From NCBI RefSeq assembly GCF_002849615.1, contig NZ_PDNV01000005.1, forward strand, positions 62,001 to 126,000: a DNA stretch of 64,000 nucleotides, in the 5' to 3' direction. Below the pieces are notes generated by a model that was not told the DNA's origin, did not search any database, and saw only the letters and a program-made list of their open reading frames with translations. Below are positions 1 to 8,916 of the stretch, piece by piece. Source of the stretch: Pollutimonas nitritireducens (lineage in GTDB: Bacteria; Pseudomonadota; Gammaproteobacteria; Burkholderiales; Burkholderiaceae_B). The position numbers and the translations under genes are program-made. Position 1 is the stretch's first letter, and every line of letters begins with the position of its first letter.

Positions 1-1590
1 ATGGAAGTGAGCTCACAAGTCAACCCCATCATGCTGGAAGTGTTCAATAATCTGTTCATGTCGATTGCCGATCAAATGGGGGTGCGCCTGCAGAATACGG
101 CGTATTCGGTCAATATCAAAGAGCGGCTTGATTTCTCCTGCGCAATCTTCGACGTTCAGGGCAATCTCATCGCCAATGCGCCGCACATGCCCGTGCATCT
201 CGGTTCCATGAGCGAATCGATCAAGACCGTCATGCGCGAAAATGCGGGACGCATGCAAGCCGGCGACGCCTATGTCGTCAATGACCCCTATCACGGTGGG
301 ACACATTTGCCGGATGTCACGGTTATAACACCGGTGTTTGACCGGGCCGGGGACCGGATACTGTTTTTTGTGGGTTCGCGCGGGCACCATGCCGACATTG
401 GGGGCCTGACGCCCGGATCCATGCCCCCAAATTCCAGGACAGTTGAAGATGAGGGCGTCCTGTTCACCAATTTCCAGCTGGTCGGCAACGGAGTCTTTCA
501 CGAAGCCGAGGCTCGCGCCATATTGGGTTCCGGTAAATGGCCGGCGCGTAATCCGGATCAGAACCTCGCCGATATGCGTGCACAGATCGCCGCCAACGAA
601 AAAGGCGTGCATGAATTGCTGAATATGTGTGATCAGTTCGGCCTGGGCGTCGTTGTGGCGTATATGCAGCATGTGCAGGACAATGCGGAGGAGGCCGTGC
701 GCAAGGTGATCACCCGGCTGCGCGATGGTCAATTTGATTATGCACTGGATAATGGGGCGCATATCCGGGTGGCAATCACCGTCAGGCACGAGGACCGCAG
801 CGCCGTGGTCGACTTCAGCGGCACATCGGCACAGCTGGACAATAACTTCAATGCGCCAGCGTCCATTGCCGTTGCGGCAGTACTGTACGTGTTCCGTACA
901 CTGGTTGATGATGACATCCCCCTGAATGCGGGCTGCCTCAAGCCTCTCGAGATCATCGTCCCACAAGGGTCCATGTTGCGGCCCAACCCTCCGGCCGCGG
1001 TCGTGGCGGGTAACGTTGAGACCTCGATGTGTATCGTCAATGCGTTGTACGGTGCTTTGGGTGTGCTGGCTGCCAGCCAGGGGAGCATGAACAACTTCAC
1101 TTTCGGTAACCAGCGCCATCAATACTATGAAACCATTTCAGGTGGCACTGGCGCCGGGCCGCAGATCATTGGTGTTCCTTACGACCAGGCGGGCGGTTTC
1201 CATGGTACGTCGGTGGTACAGGCGCATATGACGAACTCGCGCCTGACCGATCCGGAAGTTCTGGAGCTGCGCTTTCCGGTAAGGCTTGAATCCTACGAAA
1301 TACGTCCAGGCTCCGGAGGGCAAGGGCGATGGAACGGCGGGGATGGCGGCATACGCAGGGTTCGCTTCCTGGAGACCATGACTGCCGCCATTCTCTCAAA
1401 CAATCGCGTCTTTCCGCCGTTCGGCCTGGCCGGCGGATCCGCAGGGGCTTTGGGTGCCAACTACGTTGATCGCGCGGATGGCTCACGGACTGTACTAGGA
1501 CCTCAGGACAGTGCCGAACTGGTGCCGGGCGATGTTTTTGTTATTGAAACGCCAGGAGGCGGTGGTTATGGTCTCAAGGAGTCCTCATGA
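1..1590 (+). CDS. Hydantoinase B / 5-oxoprolinase B-part (possibly the 3' part of a fused gene)
   Basis: The 529-residue product has the features of the HyuB / oxoprolinase C-terminal family: an N-terminal NPIMLEVFNNLF segment, ERLDFSCAIF, NDPYHGGTHLPD, GSRGHHADIGG, a GGTGAGP stretch near residue 380 and a C-terminal GGGGYG. With an A subunit such enzymes open 5-oxoproline or N-substituted hydantoins using ATP. In many Alcaligenaceae A and B are fused in one protein of about 1200 residues. The reading frame starts at the first base of the window, so the ATG at 1 may be internal to a fused gene. It overlaps the next gene by 4 bases. Family is secure; substrate and true start are not. Confidence 0.85.
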   Translation: MEVSSQVNPIMLEVFNNLFMSIADQMGVRLQNTAYSVNIKERLDFSCAIFDVQGNLIANAPHMPVHLGSMSESIKTVMRENAGRMQAGDAYVVNDPYHGGTHLPDVTVITPVFDRAGDRILFFVGSRGHHADIGGLTPGSMPPNSRTVEDEGVLFTNFQLVGNGVFHEAEARAILGSGKWPARNPDQNLADMRAQIAANEKGVHELLNMCDQFGLGVVVAYMQHVQDNAEEAVRKVITRLRDGQFDYALDNGAHIRVAITVRHEDRSAVVDFSGTSAQLDNNFNAPASIAVAAVLYVFRTLVDDDIPLNAGCLKPLEIIVPQGSMLRPNPPAAVVAGNVETSMCIVNALYGALGVLAASQGSMNNFTFGNQRHQYYETISGGTGAGPQIIGVPYDQAGGFHGTSVVQAHMTNSRLTDPEVLELRFPVRLESYEIRPGSGGQGRWNGGDGGIRRVRFLETMTAAILSNNRVFPPFGLAGGSAGALGANYVDRADGSRTVLGPQDSAELVPGDVFVIETPGGGGYGLKESS

Positions 1591-2417
1591 AGCGGTACAG
1601 CCTGATTGCGGCGGTCGCATTGCTGTTCCCGCTTGCAGCCGGCGCCGAAGGCTATATCAGCCGCCTGTTGAATCAGCCCATACCGGGCGGTGTCGCGGTT
1701 GTGCCATTGGGCAAGGTGCCCCAGCTGCCCCGGGCATACCTCGATGGTGAACGGGTCATGGTGCTGCGCGACAGCGACGACCAATGGATTGCCATCGTGG
1801 GCATTGACCTGAAAACGCCCGCCGGCAAGCAGACTTTGAAGGTGAATGGCACGCAAGAGCGCACCTTCATGGTCGGCAGAAAGGATTACAAGGAACAACA
1901 CATAACATTGAAGAATAAAAGCCAAGTCAATCCCGATCCTGAACAAACCCGCCGATATGAGCGGGAGTACAAGGAGCAGATGATTGCCTATGCCAACTTC
2001 CGGGATGCAACCCCCAGCAATGTGGTGCTCGATAAGCCGGTGGAAGGTCGTTTGTCGAGCCCGTTCGGATTGCGACGTTTCTTTAACGGAGAGGAACGCA
2101 ACGCCCATTCCGGCCTTGACTTCGCCGTTGGGCTAGGGACACCTGTAAAAGCGCCTGCCGACGGAATAGTCACTATCGTTGGGGACTACTTTTTCAATGG
2201 AAAAACGGTGTTCATCGACCATGGCCAGGGCTTCATCACAATGTATTGCCACTTGTCATCGTTTCAAGTGAAGGTCGGCGATGCGGTGACGCGTGGTCAG
2301 CGCATCGGGAAGGTTGGGGCGACGGGTCGCGCCACGGGGCCACATTTGCACTGGAATGTGAGCCTGAACAACGCGCGGGTTGATCCGGCGATATTTATCA
2401 ATGCATTCAAGCCTTGA
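1587..2417 (+). CDS. M23-family zinc metallopeptidase (LytM type)
   Basis: The 276-residue protein has a probable signal peptide (residues 1-20, ending AAGA) and a C-terminal peptidase M23 domain (about 150-270). Visible zinc/catalytic residues are His174 and Asp178 in HSGLD, His222 in YCHLS, and His253/His255 in GPHLHW. Members cut peptidoglycan cross-links in the periplasm or act as amidase activators; with all metal ligands present this one is probably active. Residues 25-110 form a beta-rich N-terminal region seen in periplasmic M23 proteins. The start codon overlaps the preceding stop (ATGA), suggesting cotranscription, though no functional link to the oxoprolinase is evident. Confidence 0.93.
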   Translation: MKRYSLIAAVALLFPLAAGAEGYISRLLNQPIPGGVAVVPLGKVPQLPRAYLDGERVMVLRDSDDQWIAIVGIDLKTPAGKQTLKVNGTQERTFMVGRKDYKEQHITLKNKSQVNPDPEQTRRYEREYKEQMIAYANFRDATPSNVVLDKPVEGRLSSPFGLRRFFNGEERNAHSGLDFAVGLGTPVKAPADGIVTIVGDYFFNGKTVFIDHGQGFITMYCHLSSFQVKVGDAVTRGQRIGKVGATGRATGPHLHWNVSLNNARVDPAIFINAFKP

Positions 2418-2423
2418 TGCCGG

Positions 2424-3116
2424 ATGAAATCCGCTTTTTTCCGGGGCCTGTTCGATAGCCTGTCCATCGCCGTTGGTTATGTGCCGGTGGCAATTTCGTT
2501 TGGGCTGTCCGCCGTCTATGCAGATATTGCTCCCTGGATCGCGGTTCTCATCTCCGTTCTTGTCTACGCGGGAGCCAGTCAATTCATCCTTGTAAGCCTT
2601 GTAGCAAGCGGCAGTGGGGCTCTCAGTGTTGTCGGCATCGTCCTGTTGATGAACTTGCGCCATTGCTTCTACGGTCCAGTGCTGATGAGCAGATTCAACG
2701 ACGCCCCGCGGCAACTGCCCGTCTTTGTGATGGCCGCAGGCCTGACCGATGAGGTGTTCGCGACGGCGATAAGCAAACTGGACCGCCAGCCGGCACCCGA
2801 ACGCGAGCATTGGTATGTCGGTTTGCAATTGGGGGCTTACCTGTCGTGGGTCGGAGGGACGGCGATCGGTGCTTTTTTTGGTCATGACATGCTGCAGGGT
2901 TCGCCACTATTGGCGCAAACCGCAGGATTTGTCCTGCCGGCGCTCTTTTTCGCGCTATTGCTGGAGATTCGACAGCTTGTGCCGCATCTCCTATTGGCAG
3001 GGGCTGCGCTGGCTACAGTGGGTGCGTCGCTGGTATTGCCGCCCTATGGCGCAGTCATCGTCGGGATGTTGACGGGGTCCCTGCTGGGATTGCGACGGCG
3101 GATAGGTGCGAAATGA
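2424..3116 (+). CDS. azlC: AzlC-type branched-chain amino acid exporter, large subunit
   Basis: The 230-residue polytopic membrane protein matches the AzlC family: FFRGLFDSLSIAVGYVPVAISFG at the N-terminus, a conserved YAGASQFI segment near residue 50 and NLRHCFYGP near residue 76. AzlC works with the small AzlD to export branched-chain amino acids or analogues. The azlD start overlaps the azlC stop (ATGA), so the pair is translationally coupled. Substrate specificity cannot be read from the sequence. Confidence 0.93.
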   Translation: MKSAFFRGLFDSLSIAVGYVPVAISFGLSAVYADIAPWIAVLISVLVYAGASQFILVSLVASGSGALSVVGIVLLMNLRHCFYGPVLMSRFNDAPRQLPVFVMAAGLTDEVFATAISKLDRQPAPEREHWYVGLQLGAYLSWVGGTAIGAFFGHDMLQGSPLLAQTAGFVLPALFFALLLEIRQLVPHLLLAGAALATVGASLVLPPYGAVIVGMLTGSLLGLRRRIGAK

Positions 3117-3460
3117 CCAACACGACACTCGTGCTATTGATTGTGGCCGGCGGCGCAGGCACATTGCTGATCCGGCTGCTGCCAATGTTATGGCAGCAAA
3201 AGGGCGACAGAATAGGTCGCAGGCCTCTGTTGCGTAACGCACTGGAAGCTATCGGGCCCTCGGCCATAGTCGCCCTGTTGTCGGTGTCATTATGGAGCAT
3301 GGCGTCCACGCAGCCTTCACTCGATGGCATCTTGCCTATGATCGCGGGTTTACTGGGTGTATTCACGGGAAAAAAGCTGCTGCGCAGCATAGCCTGGGCA
3401 ACGCTGAGCGGGGTCCTGGCTTACGGCGCGACCCTGTGGCTGCTGTCTGTCAGCCTTTGA
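3113..3460 (+). CDS. azlD: AzlD-type branched-chain amino acid exporter, small subunit
   Basis: The 115-residue hydrophobic protein has about four membrane segments and the family start of TTLVLLIVAGGAGTLLIRLLP, with RPLLRNALEAIGPSAI in the middle, typical of AzlD. It is the obligate small partner of AzlC, whose stop codon it overlaps. Its 3' end runs 11 bases into the 3' end of convergent spoT. Confidence 0.92.
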   Translation: MTNTTLVLLIVAGGAGTLLIRLLPMLWQQKGDRIGRRPLLRNALEAIGPSAIVALLSVSLWSMASTQPSLDGILPMIAGLLGVFTGKKLLRSIAWATLSGVLAYGATLWLLSVSL

Positions 3461-5717
3461 CGCGTACGATTTTTTGCACTTGAGGTACGTGGCGTATGGC
3501 GCGTATGACCTGCGCCAGATGCTTGCGGCTGTCAACTTGGACCGTCAAGTGCAGAGTACCGTTGGCCCCAGCGTCGTCTTGCATGGTCAAGTGCAGGATA
3601 TTTGAATCCGCCTCGGTTATTTGCGCTGCCAATCGTCCAAGCACCCCACGCTCGTTCACCACCGTGACGTCCAGCCGGGTTGTCAGATGCCTGGCCGTAT
3701 TGGTATCCCAAAGCACGGGAATCCATCGTTCGGGTTCGCGCGCGCGTTGACGTTGTGCCACCGCGCATTCCTCCATGTGCACAACAAGTCCATGTCCGAG
3801 CCGGATACCACCAATGATGGCATCGCCAGGCAGTGGTCCGCAACAAGGTGCCAACTGGACTGCCTGGCCTTCATTGCCATGAATGAGAATCGGAGCGTTG
3901 GTGGCGGAGGAGATTTCGTCGAAGGCCGCCGCGGTAGTCGCCAGCAGGGCGTTCTCCGGAGCGAAGCGCCGGGCCACCACGGCTGCCAGGCGCTTGCCCA
4001 GACCGATGTCCGCGAGGATTTCTTCGCGCGAGATCGCGCCCGAACTTTTTGCGAGCTTTTCCCATTCGGGATCAGCGTCGGACGGATGAGGCAAATGCAG
4101 TTGATCGAATGCCTGATTCAGCAGGCGTTGACCAAAGGCGACTGATTCTTCAAGCTTGACCGTGCGCAGGTAATGGCGGATCTCGGACCGAGCGCGCCCT
4201 GTACGCACGTAATTGAGCCATTGAGCGCTGGGCCGGGAAGCGGGCGATGTGACGATTTCGACCGCGTCGCCACTTTTGAGCTCGGTGCGCAAAGGTGCGA
4301 ACTCGCCATTGATCTTCGAGGCTACCGCCTGGTTACCGATATCTGTGTGTATGGTGTAGGCAAAGTCGACCGGCGTGGCGCCTCGCGGCAGCGAAAGAAT
4401 CTTGCCTTGAGGCGTGAAGACATAGACGGCATCAGGGAAAAGGTCTACTTTGACGTGTTCGAGGAACTCACCCGAGTCGCCAGTCTGACTTTGAATGTCC
4501 AGAAGCGATTGCAGCCATTGGTGTGTGCGTTTCTGAAGGTCATTCAGCGTAACGTTGTCTTCTTTGTACAGCCAGTGCGACGCCACGCCTTCTTCGGCTA
4601 CGTGGTCCATGTCGCGAGTACGGAACTGAAACTCCACGGGCGTGCCGTAGGGACCTACCAGTGTGGTGTGGAGCGATTGATAGCCATTGAGCTTGGGGAT
4701 GGCAATGTAGTCTTTGAATTTGCCGGGAACAGGACGGTATAACTGGTGCAAGGTACCCAGGGCAAGATAGCATTCGGGTAGGGTATGGACGATGACGCGG
4801 AAACCGTAGATGTCGAGCACCTCGGAGAATGACTTTTTTTGCTCCGTCATTTTCGTGTAGATACTGTAGAGCGATTTTTCGCGTCCACTGACTTCGGCTT
4901 CGATACCTGCGGCGGGCAGTGCCACGCGGACCGCATCGGATATCTTGCCGAGTACTTCGCGGCGGTTGCCCCGTGCTGCCATCATGGCCTTGTGAAGCAC
5001 CTGGTACCGGTTCGGATGAACTGCCTGGAAACAAAGGTCCTGCAATTCGCGAAACAGCGCATTGAGTCCGAGGCGATGTGCGATGGGCGTGTAGATATCC
5101 AGCGTCTCACGGGCAATGCGGCGACGTTTCTCTGGACTGACAGCGCCCAAGGTGCGCATGTTGTGCAGACGGTCGGCCAGTTTGATCAATATGACCCGTA
5201 CGTCGCGGGCCATGGCGAGCAGCATTTTGCGGAAGCTTTCTGCCTGTTGTTCGGCTTTGGTTGCGAATTCCAGTCGATCAAGCTTGGACAAGCCGTCCAC
5301 GATCTCCGACACATCCGCGCCAAATTTTTCGGCGAGCTCCTGTTTGGCGACCCCCTGGTCTTCCATGACATCGTGCAGCAGGGCGGCCATGAGTGAGTCG
5401 GCGTCCAGCTTCCAACCCGCACAGATCTCGGTGACGGCAATAGGATGGGAAATGTATGGTTCACCGCTGGCGCGGAACTGGCCAAGGTGGGCTTGGTCGG
5501 CAAACCGATAGGCTTCCTTCACCCGCTCTACGTCTTTCTGGCTCAGGTAGTGGCTGATGACTTTTGTAAGCGGGGCCAGCGACGCTATCGTATTGGGGGC
5601 GGTATCTGTACCCAGCGGCAGCGGAGTTTTGCGAGGCTTGGCGCGGCGCAGGCGTGAACCCTTCTTGAGGACGGCCAGTAGGCCGGATGAAGCACCACGA
5701 AGACTGGTAAACGCCAT
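3450..5717 (-). CDS. spoT: Bifunctional (p)ppGpp synthetase/hydrolase, RelA/SpoT family
   Basis: The 755-residue long RSH protein controls the stringent response by making and degrading (p)ppGpp. Domains in order: HD hydrolase (His91, HDVMED at 115-120, ADRLHNM with Asp182), synthetase (GREKSLYSIYTKM at 278-290, DIYGFRVIV, IPKLNGYQSLHT), TGS (about 425-490), a conserved CCxPxPGD-type segment (CCGPLPGD) and a C-terminal ACT domain (about 680-755). The intact HD motif argues for SpoT/Rel rather than hydrolase-dead RelA. It lies just downstream of rpoZ and gmk, the order seen in E. coli and many proteobacteria. The first 50 residues are basic and poorly conserved, so the true start may be slightly internal. 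Confidence 0.96.
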   Translation of the reverse strand: MAFTSLRGASSGLLAVLKKGSRLRRAKPRKTPLPLGTDTAPNTIASLAPLTKVISHYLSQKDVERVKEAYRFADQAHLGQFRASGEPYISHPIAVTEICAGWKLDADSLMAALLHDVMEDQGVAKQELAEKFGADVSEIVDGLSKLDRLEFATKAEQQAESFRKMLLAMARDVRVILIKLADRLHNMRTLGAVSPEKRRRIARETLDIYTPIAHRLGLNALFRELQDLCFQAVHPNRYQVLHKAMMAARGNRREVLGKISDAVRVALPAAGIEAEVSGREKSLYSIYTKMTEQKKSFSEVLDIYGFRVIVHTLPECYLALGTLHQLYRPVPGKFKDYIAIPKLNGYQSLHTTLVGPYGTPVEFQFRTRDMDHVAEEGVASHWLYKEDNVTLNDLQKRTHQWLQSLLDIQSQTGDSGEFLEHVKVDLFPDAVYVFTPQGKILSLPRGATPVDFAYTIHTDIGNQAVASKINGEFAPLRTELKSGDAVEIVTSPASRPSAQWLNYVRTGRARSEIRHYLRTVKLEESVAFGQRLLNQAFDQLHLPHPSDADPEWEKLAKSSGAISREEILADIGLGKRLAAVVARRFAPENALLATTAAAFDEISSATNAPILIHGNEGQAVQLAPCCGPLPGDAIIGGIRLGHGLVVHMEECAVAQRQRAREPERWIPVLWDTNTARHLTTRLDVTVVNERGVLGRLAAQITEADSNILHLTMQDDAGANGTLHLTVQVDSRKHLAQVIRAIRHVPQVQKIVRVKG

Positions 5718-5733
5718 GACCTACATCCGGGGA

Positions 5734-5937
5734 TCAGGTTGGGACTTTGCGCAGCATTTCCACACCGGTGACGCCGGCAGCAATTTCACGCAGTGCGGTC
5801 ACGGTAGGCTTGTCTTTGCTATCGATACGCGGTTCATGGCCCTGGGCCAGTTCACGGGCGCGGTAGGTGGCGGCCAGAGTCAGGTTAAAGCGGTTGGGGA
5901 TTTTATCCAGACAATCTTCGACAGTAATACGGGCCAT
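5734..5937 (-). CDS. rpoZ: RNA polymerase omega subunit
   Basis: This 67-residue protein begins [29 protein letters not shown], which is diagnostic of omega; the subunit binds beta-prime and assists assembly of the polymerase. A longer open frame extends 13 codons upstream, but the family always starts at MARIT/MARVT, so the ATG at 5937 was chosen. It lies 31 bases after gmk and 16 before spoT on the same strand. Omega is needed for the polymerase response to ppGpp, so the neighbourhood with spoT is meaningful. Confidence 0.97.
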   Translation of the reverse strand: MARITVEDCLDKIPNRFNLTLAATYRARELAQGHEPRIDSKDKPTVTALREIAAGVTGVEMLRKVPT

Positions 5938-5968
5938 GATAAACCTATGAAATGGGGGAATGAGAGTG

Positions 5969-6604
5969 TCAGGCAAGTGTCTTGCTAATGCCCAACTGCG
6001 AAAAGAGTTCTGCGTTACGGGCAGCCTGAGTGCCGAACCTCAGGCGGGTGGCTGCGACAATTTGCCCGAGTTGCAACAATGCGGTGCTAAATTCTTGATT
6101 AATAATAACATATTGACACTCGGACGCGTGCGACATCTCGCTTCCAGCTGCCAGCAATCGACGCGATATGACGTGCGGGGCGTCTTGTCCGCGAGTGGTC
6201 AGCCTGGACTCCAGCGCTTCGATGGAAGGCGGCAGAATGAAAATCCCTATTGCCTGCGGATAATGTTCACGTACCTGTCGGGCGCCTTGCCAGTCGATCT
6301 CGAGCAATACGTCCTCGCCCCGTTCAAGCGCGGTATGGATCCGGTCACGTGGAGTGCCATAGAAGTTGCCATGGACTTCGGCCCATTCCAGCAGGGCTTG
6401 ATTATCGCGCATCGCCAAGAATTCTTCGGTACTGACAAAACGGTAGTGCTTATTGGCTTGCTCGCTTGGCCTGGGTGCGCGCGTCGTGCAGGAGATCGAC
6501 AGAATAAGGCTGGGATCTTCGGACAGCAGCGCATTGACCAGGCTGGATTTGCCGGCTCCGCTGGGCGCCACGATCATGAAAATATTGCCGGAGTAGGAAG
6601 GCAT
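5969..6604 (-). CDS. gmk: Guanylate kinase
   Basis: The protein phosphorylates GMP to GDP with ATP in the cytoplasm. With the ATG at 6604 it is 211 residues. The P-loop APSGAGKSS is at about 13-21, followed by the GMP-binding [11 protein letters not shown] and [10 protein letters not shown] segments, a FYGTPRD motif and [16 protein letters not shown] at 6622 gives a 6-residue extension, but the ATG start places the P-loop at the usual distance from the N-terminus. It heads the gmk-rpoZ-spoT group. Confidence 0.96.
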   Translation of the reverse strand: MPSYSGNIFMIVAPSGAGKSSLVNALLSEDPSLILSISCTTRAPRPSEQANKHYRFVSTEEFLAMRDNQALLEWAEVHGNFYGTPRDRIHTALERGEDVLLEIDWQGARQVREHYPQAIGIFILPPSIEALESRLTTRGQDAPHVISRRLLAAGSEMSHASECQYVIINQEFSTALLQLGQIVAATRLRFGTQAARNAELFSQLGISKTLA

Positions 6605-6736
6605 GTTTGGTATTGGTAACAATTGCGAGACGCAAGAATAGCAAATCGTGCGGGAAATTTGGCCCGCAAGGCGGATTTCAGGCGGCTTCTTTACAAAATA
6701 GACGGGATTGTAAGGTCAATACCGTCTCTCGCCGGT

Positions 6737-7063
6737 TCAGTCTGCAGGTTCCGCCGCTTGCCCTAGTTCTTCGAGGACCGTGAGATAAACTTGCGAATTG
6801 GCGCAAAGGAATACCGCAGCATCGCCGGGGCTCATATTGAAGACAATGTCTTCAATCTGCTCTCGGGCCTGCTGTTTCTGGTCGATTGCGGCCACATGCA
6901 CATCACCATCTTCCTCGAACTGTTCCTTGGGTACAAAGTCGGCAACCCGATCGATATCCGGTTCGCTGACGACGACATAGGCGCGAAACTGCAGGTCTTC
7001 AATCGTCACATCTAGCACCAGGCCTTGCTCCAACATATCGACAATTTGACTAAGTGCATTCAT
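6737..7063 (-). CDS. Small conserved-looking acidic protein of unknown function (108 aa)
   Basis: I do not recognise this 108-residue protein. It is acidic (D/E-rich, FEEDGDVHVAAIDQ in the middle) with no signal peptide or membrane segment, so it is probably cytoplasmic. The chosen ATG at 7063 overlaps the last codons of the upstream methyltransferase gene by 14 bases, suggesting translational coupling. The open frame continues upstream for 98 codons, but that part is out of frame with the methyltransferase and low in complexity, so it was excluded. No clear Shine-Dalgarno precedes the ATG. Confidence 0.7.
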   Translation of the reverse strand: MNALSQIVDMLEQGLVLDVTIEDLQFRAYVVVSEPDIDRVADFVPKEQFEEDGDVHVAAIDQKQQAREQIEDIVFNMSPGDAAVFLCANSQVYLTVLEELGQAAEPAD

Positions 7064-7694
7064 GGGAAGGTGGCGTAAGCTTGATTGAATGAAAAGAAAA
7101 GGTGGTGATGTTGGCGGGAGGCAAGTTTGCCCAGACAAACTGGGACGAGGTTTGCTGGGCGTCGACCAGGCGTCGCCACTTCGGCAGGCGCAGATTGTAC
7201 GTGAACTGGATGGCGACCCCGCCGTCGTGCAAGAGGGTGCGCCACTGTTCCAATATCGACTGCGTGATGGGTTCAGGCAACGAGCACAATGGAAGGCTGG
7301 AAACAATAGCGCAAATTTTGGTGTTCCGCGGAAGCAGATCGCAAAGGTCGGCGGCATTGCCGTGGATGACCTCGACGTCTGGAAAGCGTTGACGGAGTCT
7401 TCGAACGAAGGGCGCAGAGAACTCGATAACCTTCAGTTTTTCAGGCGCCACGCCATGATCGAGCAATGCCCGGGTAATCACGCCAGTGCCACCGCCGAGT
7501 TCAACGATAAGCCCATCCTTCGAGTCGGGGATCTGCCGCGCCATCTGCCTTGCCAAATAACGGGAACTGGGACAAATGGCGCCGATGGCACCGGGCCGAT
7601 TAATAAGCTCTTGAAGAAATATCCCTGGAGCGATATTTTTAAAGTATTGCGAAACACGCTGGGCGCGGCCCAATCGTAGAACTCGAAGCATCAT
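7050..7694 (-). CDS. SAM-dependent methyltransferase, phospholipid N-methyltransferase (PmtA)-like
   Basis: The 214-residue protein has a class I SAM-binding fold: motif I VELGGGTGVITRALL at about 64-78, an acidic residue closing beta-2 (VIEFS), and NAADL before beta-4. The leading GAICPSSRYLARQM segment is typical of bacterial PmtA-type enzymes, which methylate phosphatidylethanolamine towards phosphatidylcholine, and of the related KsgA-like group. The product is inferred, not certain. It overlaps the start of the small downstream gene by 14 bases, forming a probable two-gene unit. Confidence 0.78.
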   Translation of the reverse strand: MMLRVLRLGRAQRVSQYFKNIAPGIFLQELINRPGAIGAICPSSRYLARQMARQIPDSKDGLIVELGGGTGVITRALLDHGVAPEKLKVIEFSAPFVRRLRQRFPDVEVIHGNAADLCDLLPRNTKICAIVSSLPLCSLPEPITQSILEQWRTLLHDGGVAIQFTYNLRLPKWRRLVDAQQTSSQFVWANLPPANITTFSFHSIKLTPPSHECT

Positions 7695-7833
7695 AAAACC
7701 TGTCTTGTCGAAGTCGGGCCACGGTAACAGCTGCTACGCGAAACGCTATGTCGAAATGTTAATGGCAATTCCGCGCTGAAACAGCAGTATATGAGCAAGC
7801 CAGCAAGTGTGTAGCCCACGCTGATTTTTTTGT

Positions 7834-8637
7834 TTAAACGTTCGGATTGTGGGACGTGGTCAAATCCAGTGTCGCGATAACCGGAGCATGGTCGGAGGGT
7901 TGGTCGTTGGCACGCGGTGCCTTGTCGATAACGCAGGCGGTGCAATAGGGGGTCAGATCCTTGGACAACAGGACGTGATCGATGCGCAGGCCAGCATTGC
8001 GGCGAAAAGCAAACCGACGATAATCCCACCATGTAAATGATTTTTCGTCCTGTTCAAATTCGCGGAACGCATCAGTGAAGCCGAGGTCGAGTAAAGAATT
8101 GAACGCCGCCCTTTCGGGCTCTGAAACCAGGACGTCTCCAACCCATTTTGAAGGGTCATGAACATCCTCGTCTTTCGGCGCTACGTTGTAATCGCCAAGA
8201 ATGGCCAACCGCGGATAACGCTTGAGTTCGTCGTTGAGCCATACGTGCAGCGCCTTGAACCACGCCAGTTTATATTCGTACTTATCGCTGCCTACCGACT
8301 GTCCGTTTGGACAATAGGCGCTTACGACGCGGATATCGCCTATTGCGCTATCCAGTGTTGTGGCGATGATGCGTTGCTGGTGATCGTCGTAGGCTGGAAG
8401 ATTGCGTTGCACGTCCGTACAGGCGGCGCGGCTGATCACCGCCACGCCGTTATAGGTCTTCTGTCCGGCCCAATGCGCCTGGTAGCCAATCTCGGTGAAA
8501 GCATCCAACGGGAAATTTTCATTGGAAAGTTTCAACTCCTGCAGGCATAGCGCCTCAACCGGATTTAGAGCGAGCCAGTCCAGCACTTGCGGCAAACGCA
8601 CCTTAAGGGAGTTCACATTCCAGGTCGCGAGTTTCAT
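7834..8637 (-). CDS. xthA: Exodeoxyribonuclease III (AP endonuclease)
   Basis: The 267-residue protein belongs to the exonuclease/endonuclease/phosphatase superfamily and matches ExoIII throughout: MKLATWNVNSLKVR at the start, LQELKL with metal ligand Glu34, GDYNVAPKDEDVHDP, RRNAGLRIDHVLLS and the terminal SDHAPV with the catalytic His. It removes 3' blocks and cleaves at abasic sites in base-excision repair. It lies 139 bases upstream of the methyltransferase on the same strand; cotranscription is uncertain. Confidence 0.95.
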   Translation of the reverse strand: MKLATWNVNSLKVRLPQVLDWLALNPVEALCLQELKLSNENFPLDAFTEIGYQAHWAGQKTYNGVAVISRAACTDVQRNLPAYDDHQQRIIATTLDSAIGDIRVVSAYCPNGQSVGSDKYEYKLAWFKALHVWLNDELKRYPRLAILGDYNVAPKDEDVHDPSKWVGDVLVSEPERAAFNSLLDLGFTDAFREFEQDEKSFTWWDYRRFAFRRNAGLRIDHVLLSKDLTPYCTACVIDKAPRANDQPSDHAPVIATLDLTTSHNPNV

Positions 8638-8857
8638 GTTTTATGTCGGGCCTTGTTTCATTTGCCTATGTGATTTAGGCACGCGGTGTTGGTCCGGATC
8701 ACGGGCGGATATCCACGCGATCCCGTATAACGTGTCTACACCCGACAGGATACCATTGGCCACGTATGTGATGGATCGGAGGAACTGGTGTTGTCATTCC
8801 TTGTCCACCGAACCTCGGTACTGTGAAATCATTACGTTTTCGCGACAATGAGAGAGG

Positions 8858-8892
8858 TTATCCCTAGGGTTATCCACGGATAGTGTGGATAA
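8858..8892. promoter_or_regulatory. Cluster of three DnaA-box-like 9-mers
   Basis: TTATCCCTA (8858-8866, + strand), TTATCCACG (8870-8878, + strand) and TTATCCACA read on the - strand (8884-8892) lie within 35 bases. The last matches the DnaA consensus perfectly; the others differ at one and two positions. They sit in the 279-base gap between xthA and the EF-hand gene. No dnaA, dnaN or gyrB is in the window, so a replication origin is unlikely, but a DnaA-binding role is plausible. Confidence 0.5.
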
Positions 8893-8916
8893 GTGCTGCA
8901 TTCGCAGTTGTCAGTG

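Noticed and set aside
13-1122. Minus-strand open frame of 369 codons opposite the oxoprolinase gene
   Set aside because: It is the complement of a strongly conserved protein, has His/Arg-rich odd composition, and no recognisable domain; a shadow of GC-rich coding sequence.
8638-8916. Chromosomal replication origin
   Set aside because: DnaA-box-like sequences are present, but no AT-rich unwinding region and no dnaA, dnaN, gyrB, rpmH or parAB gene lies in the window.
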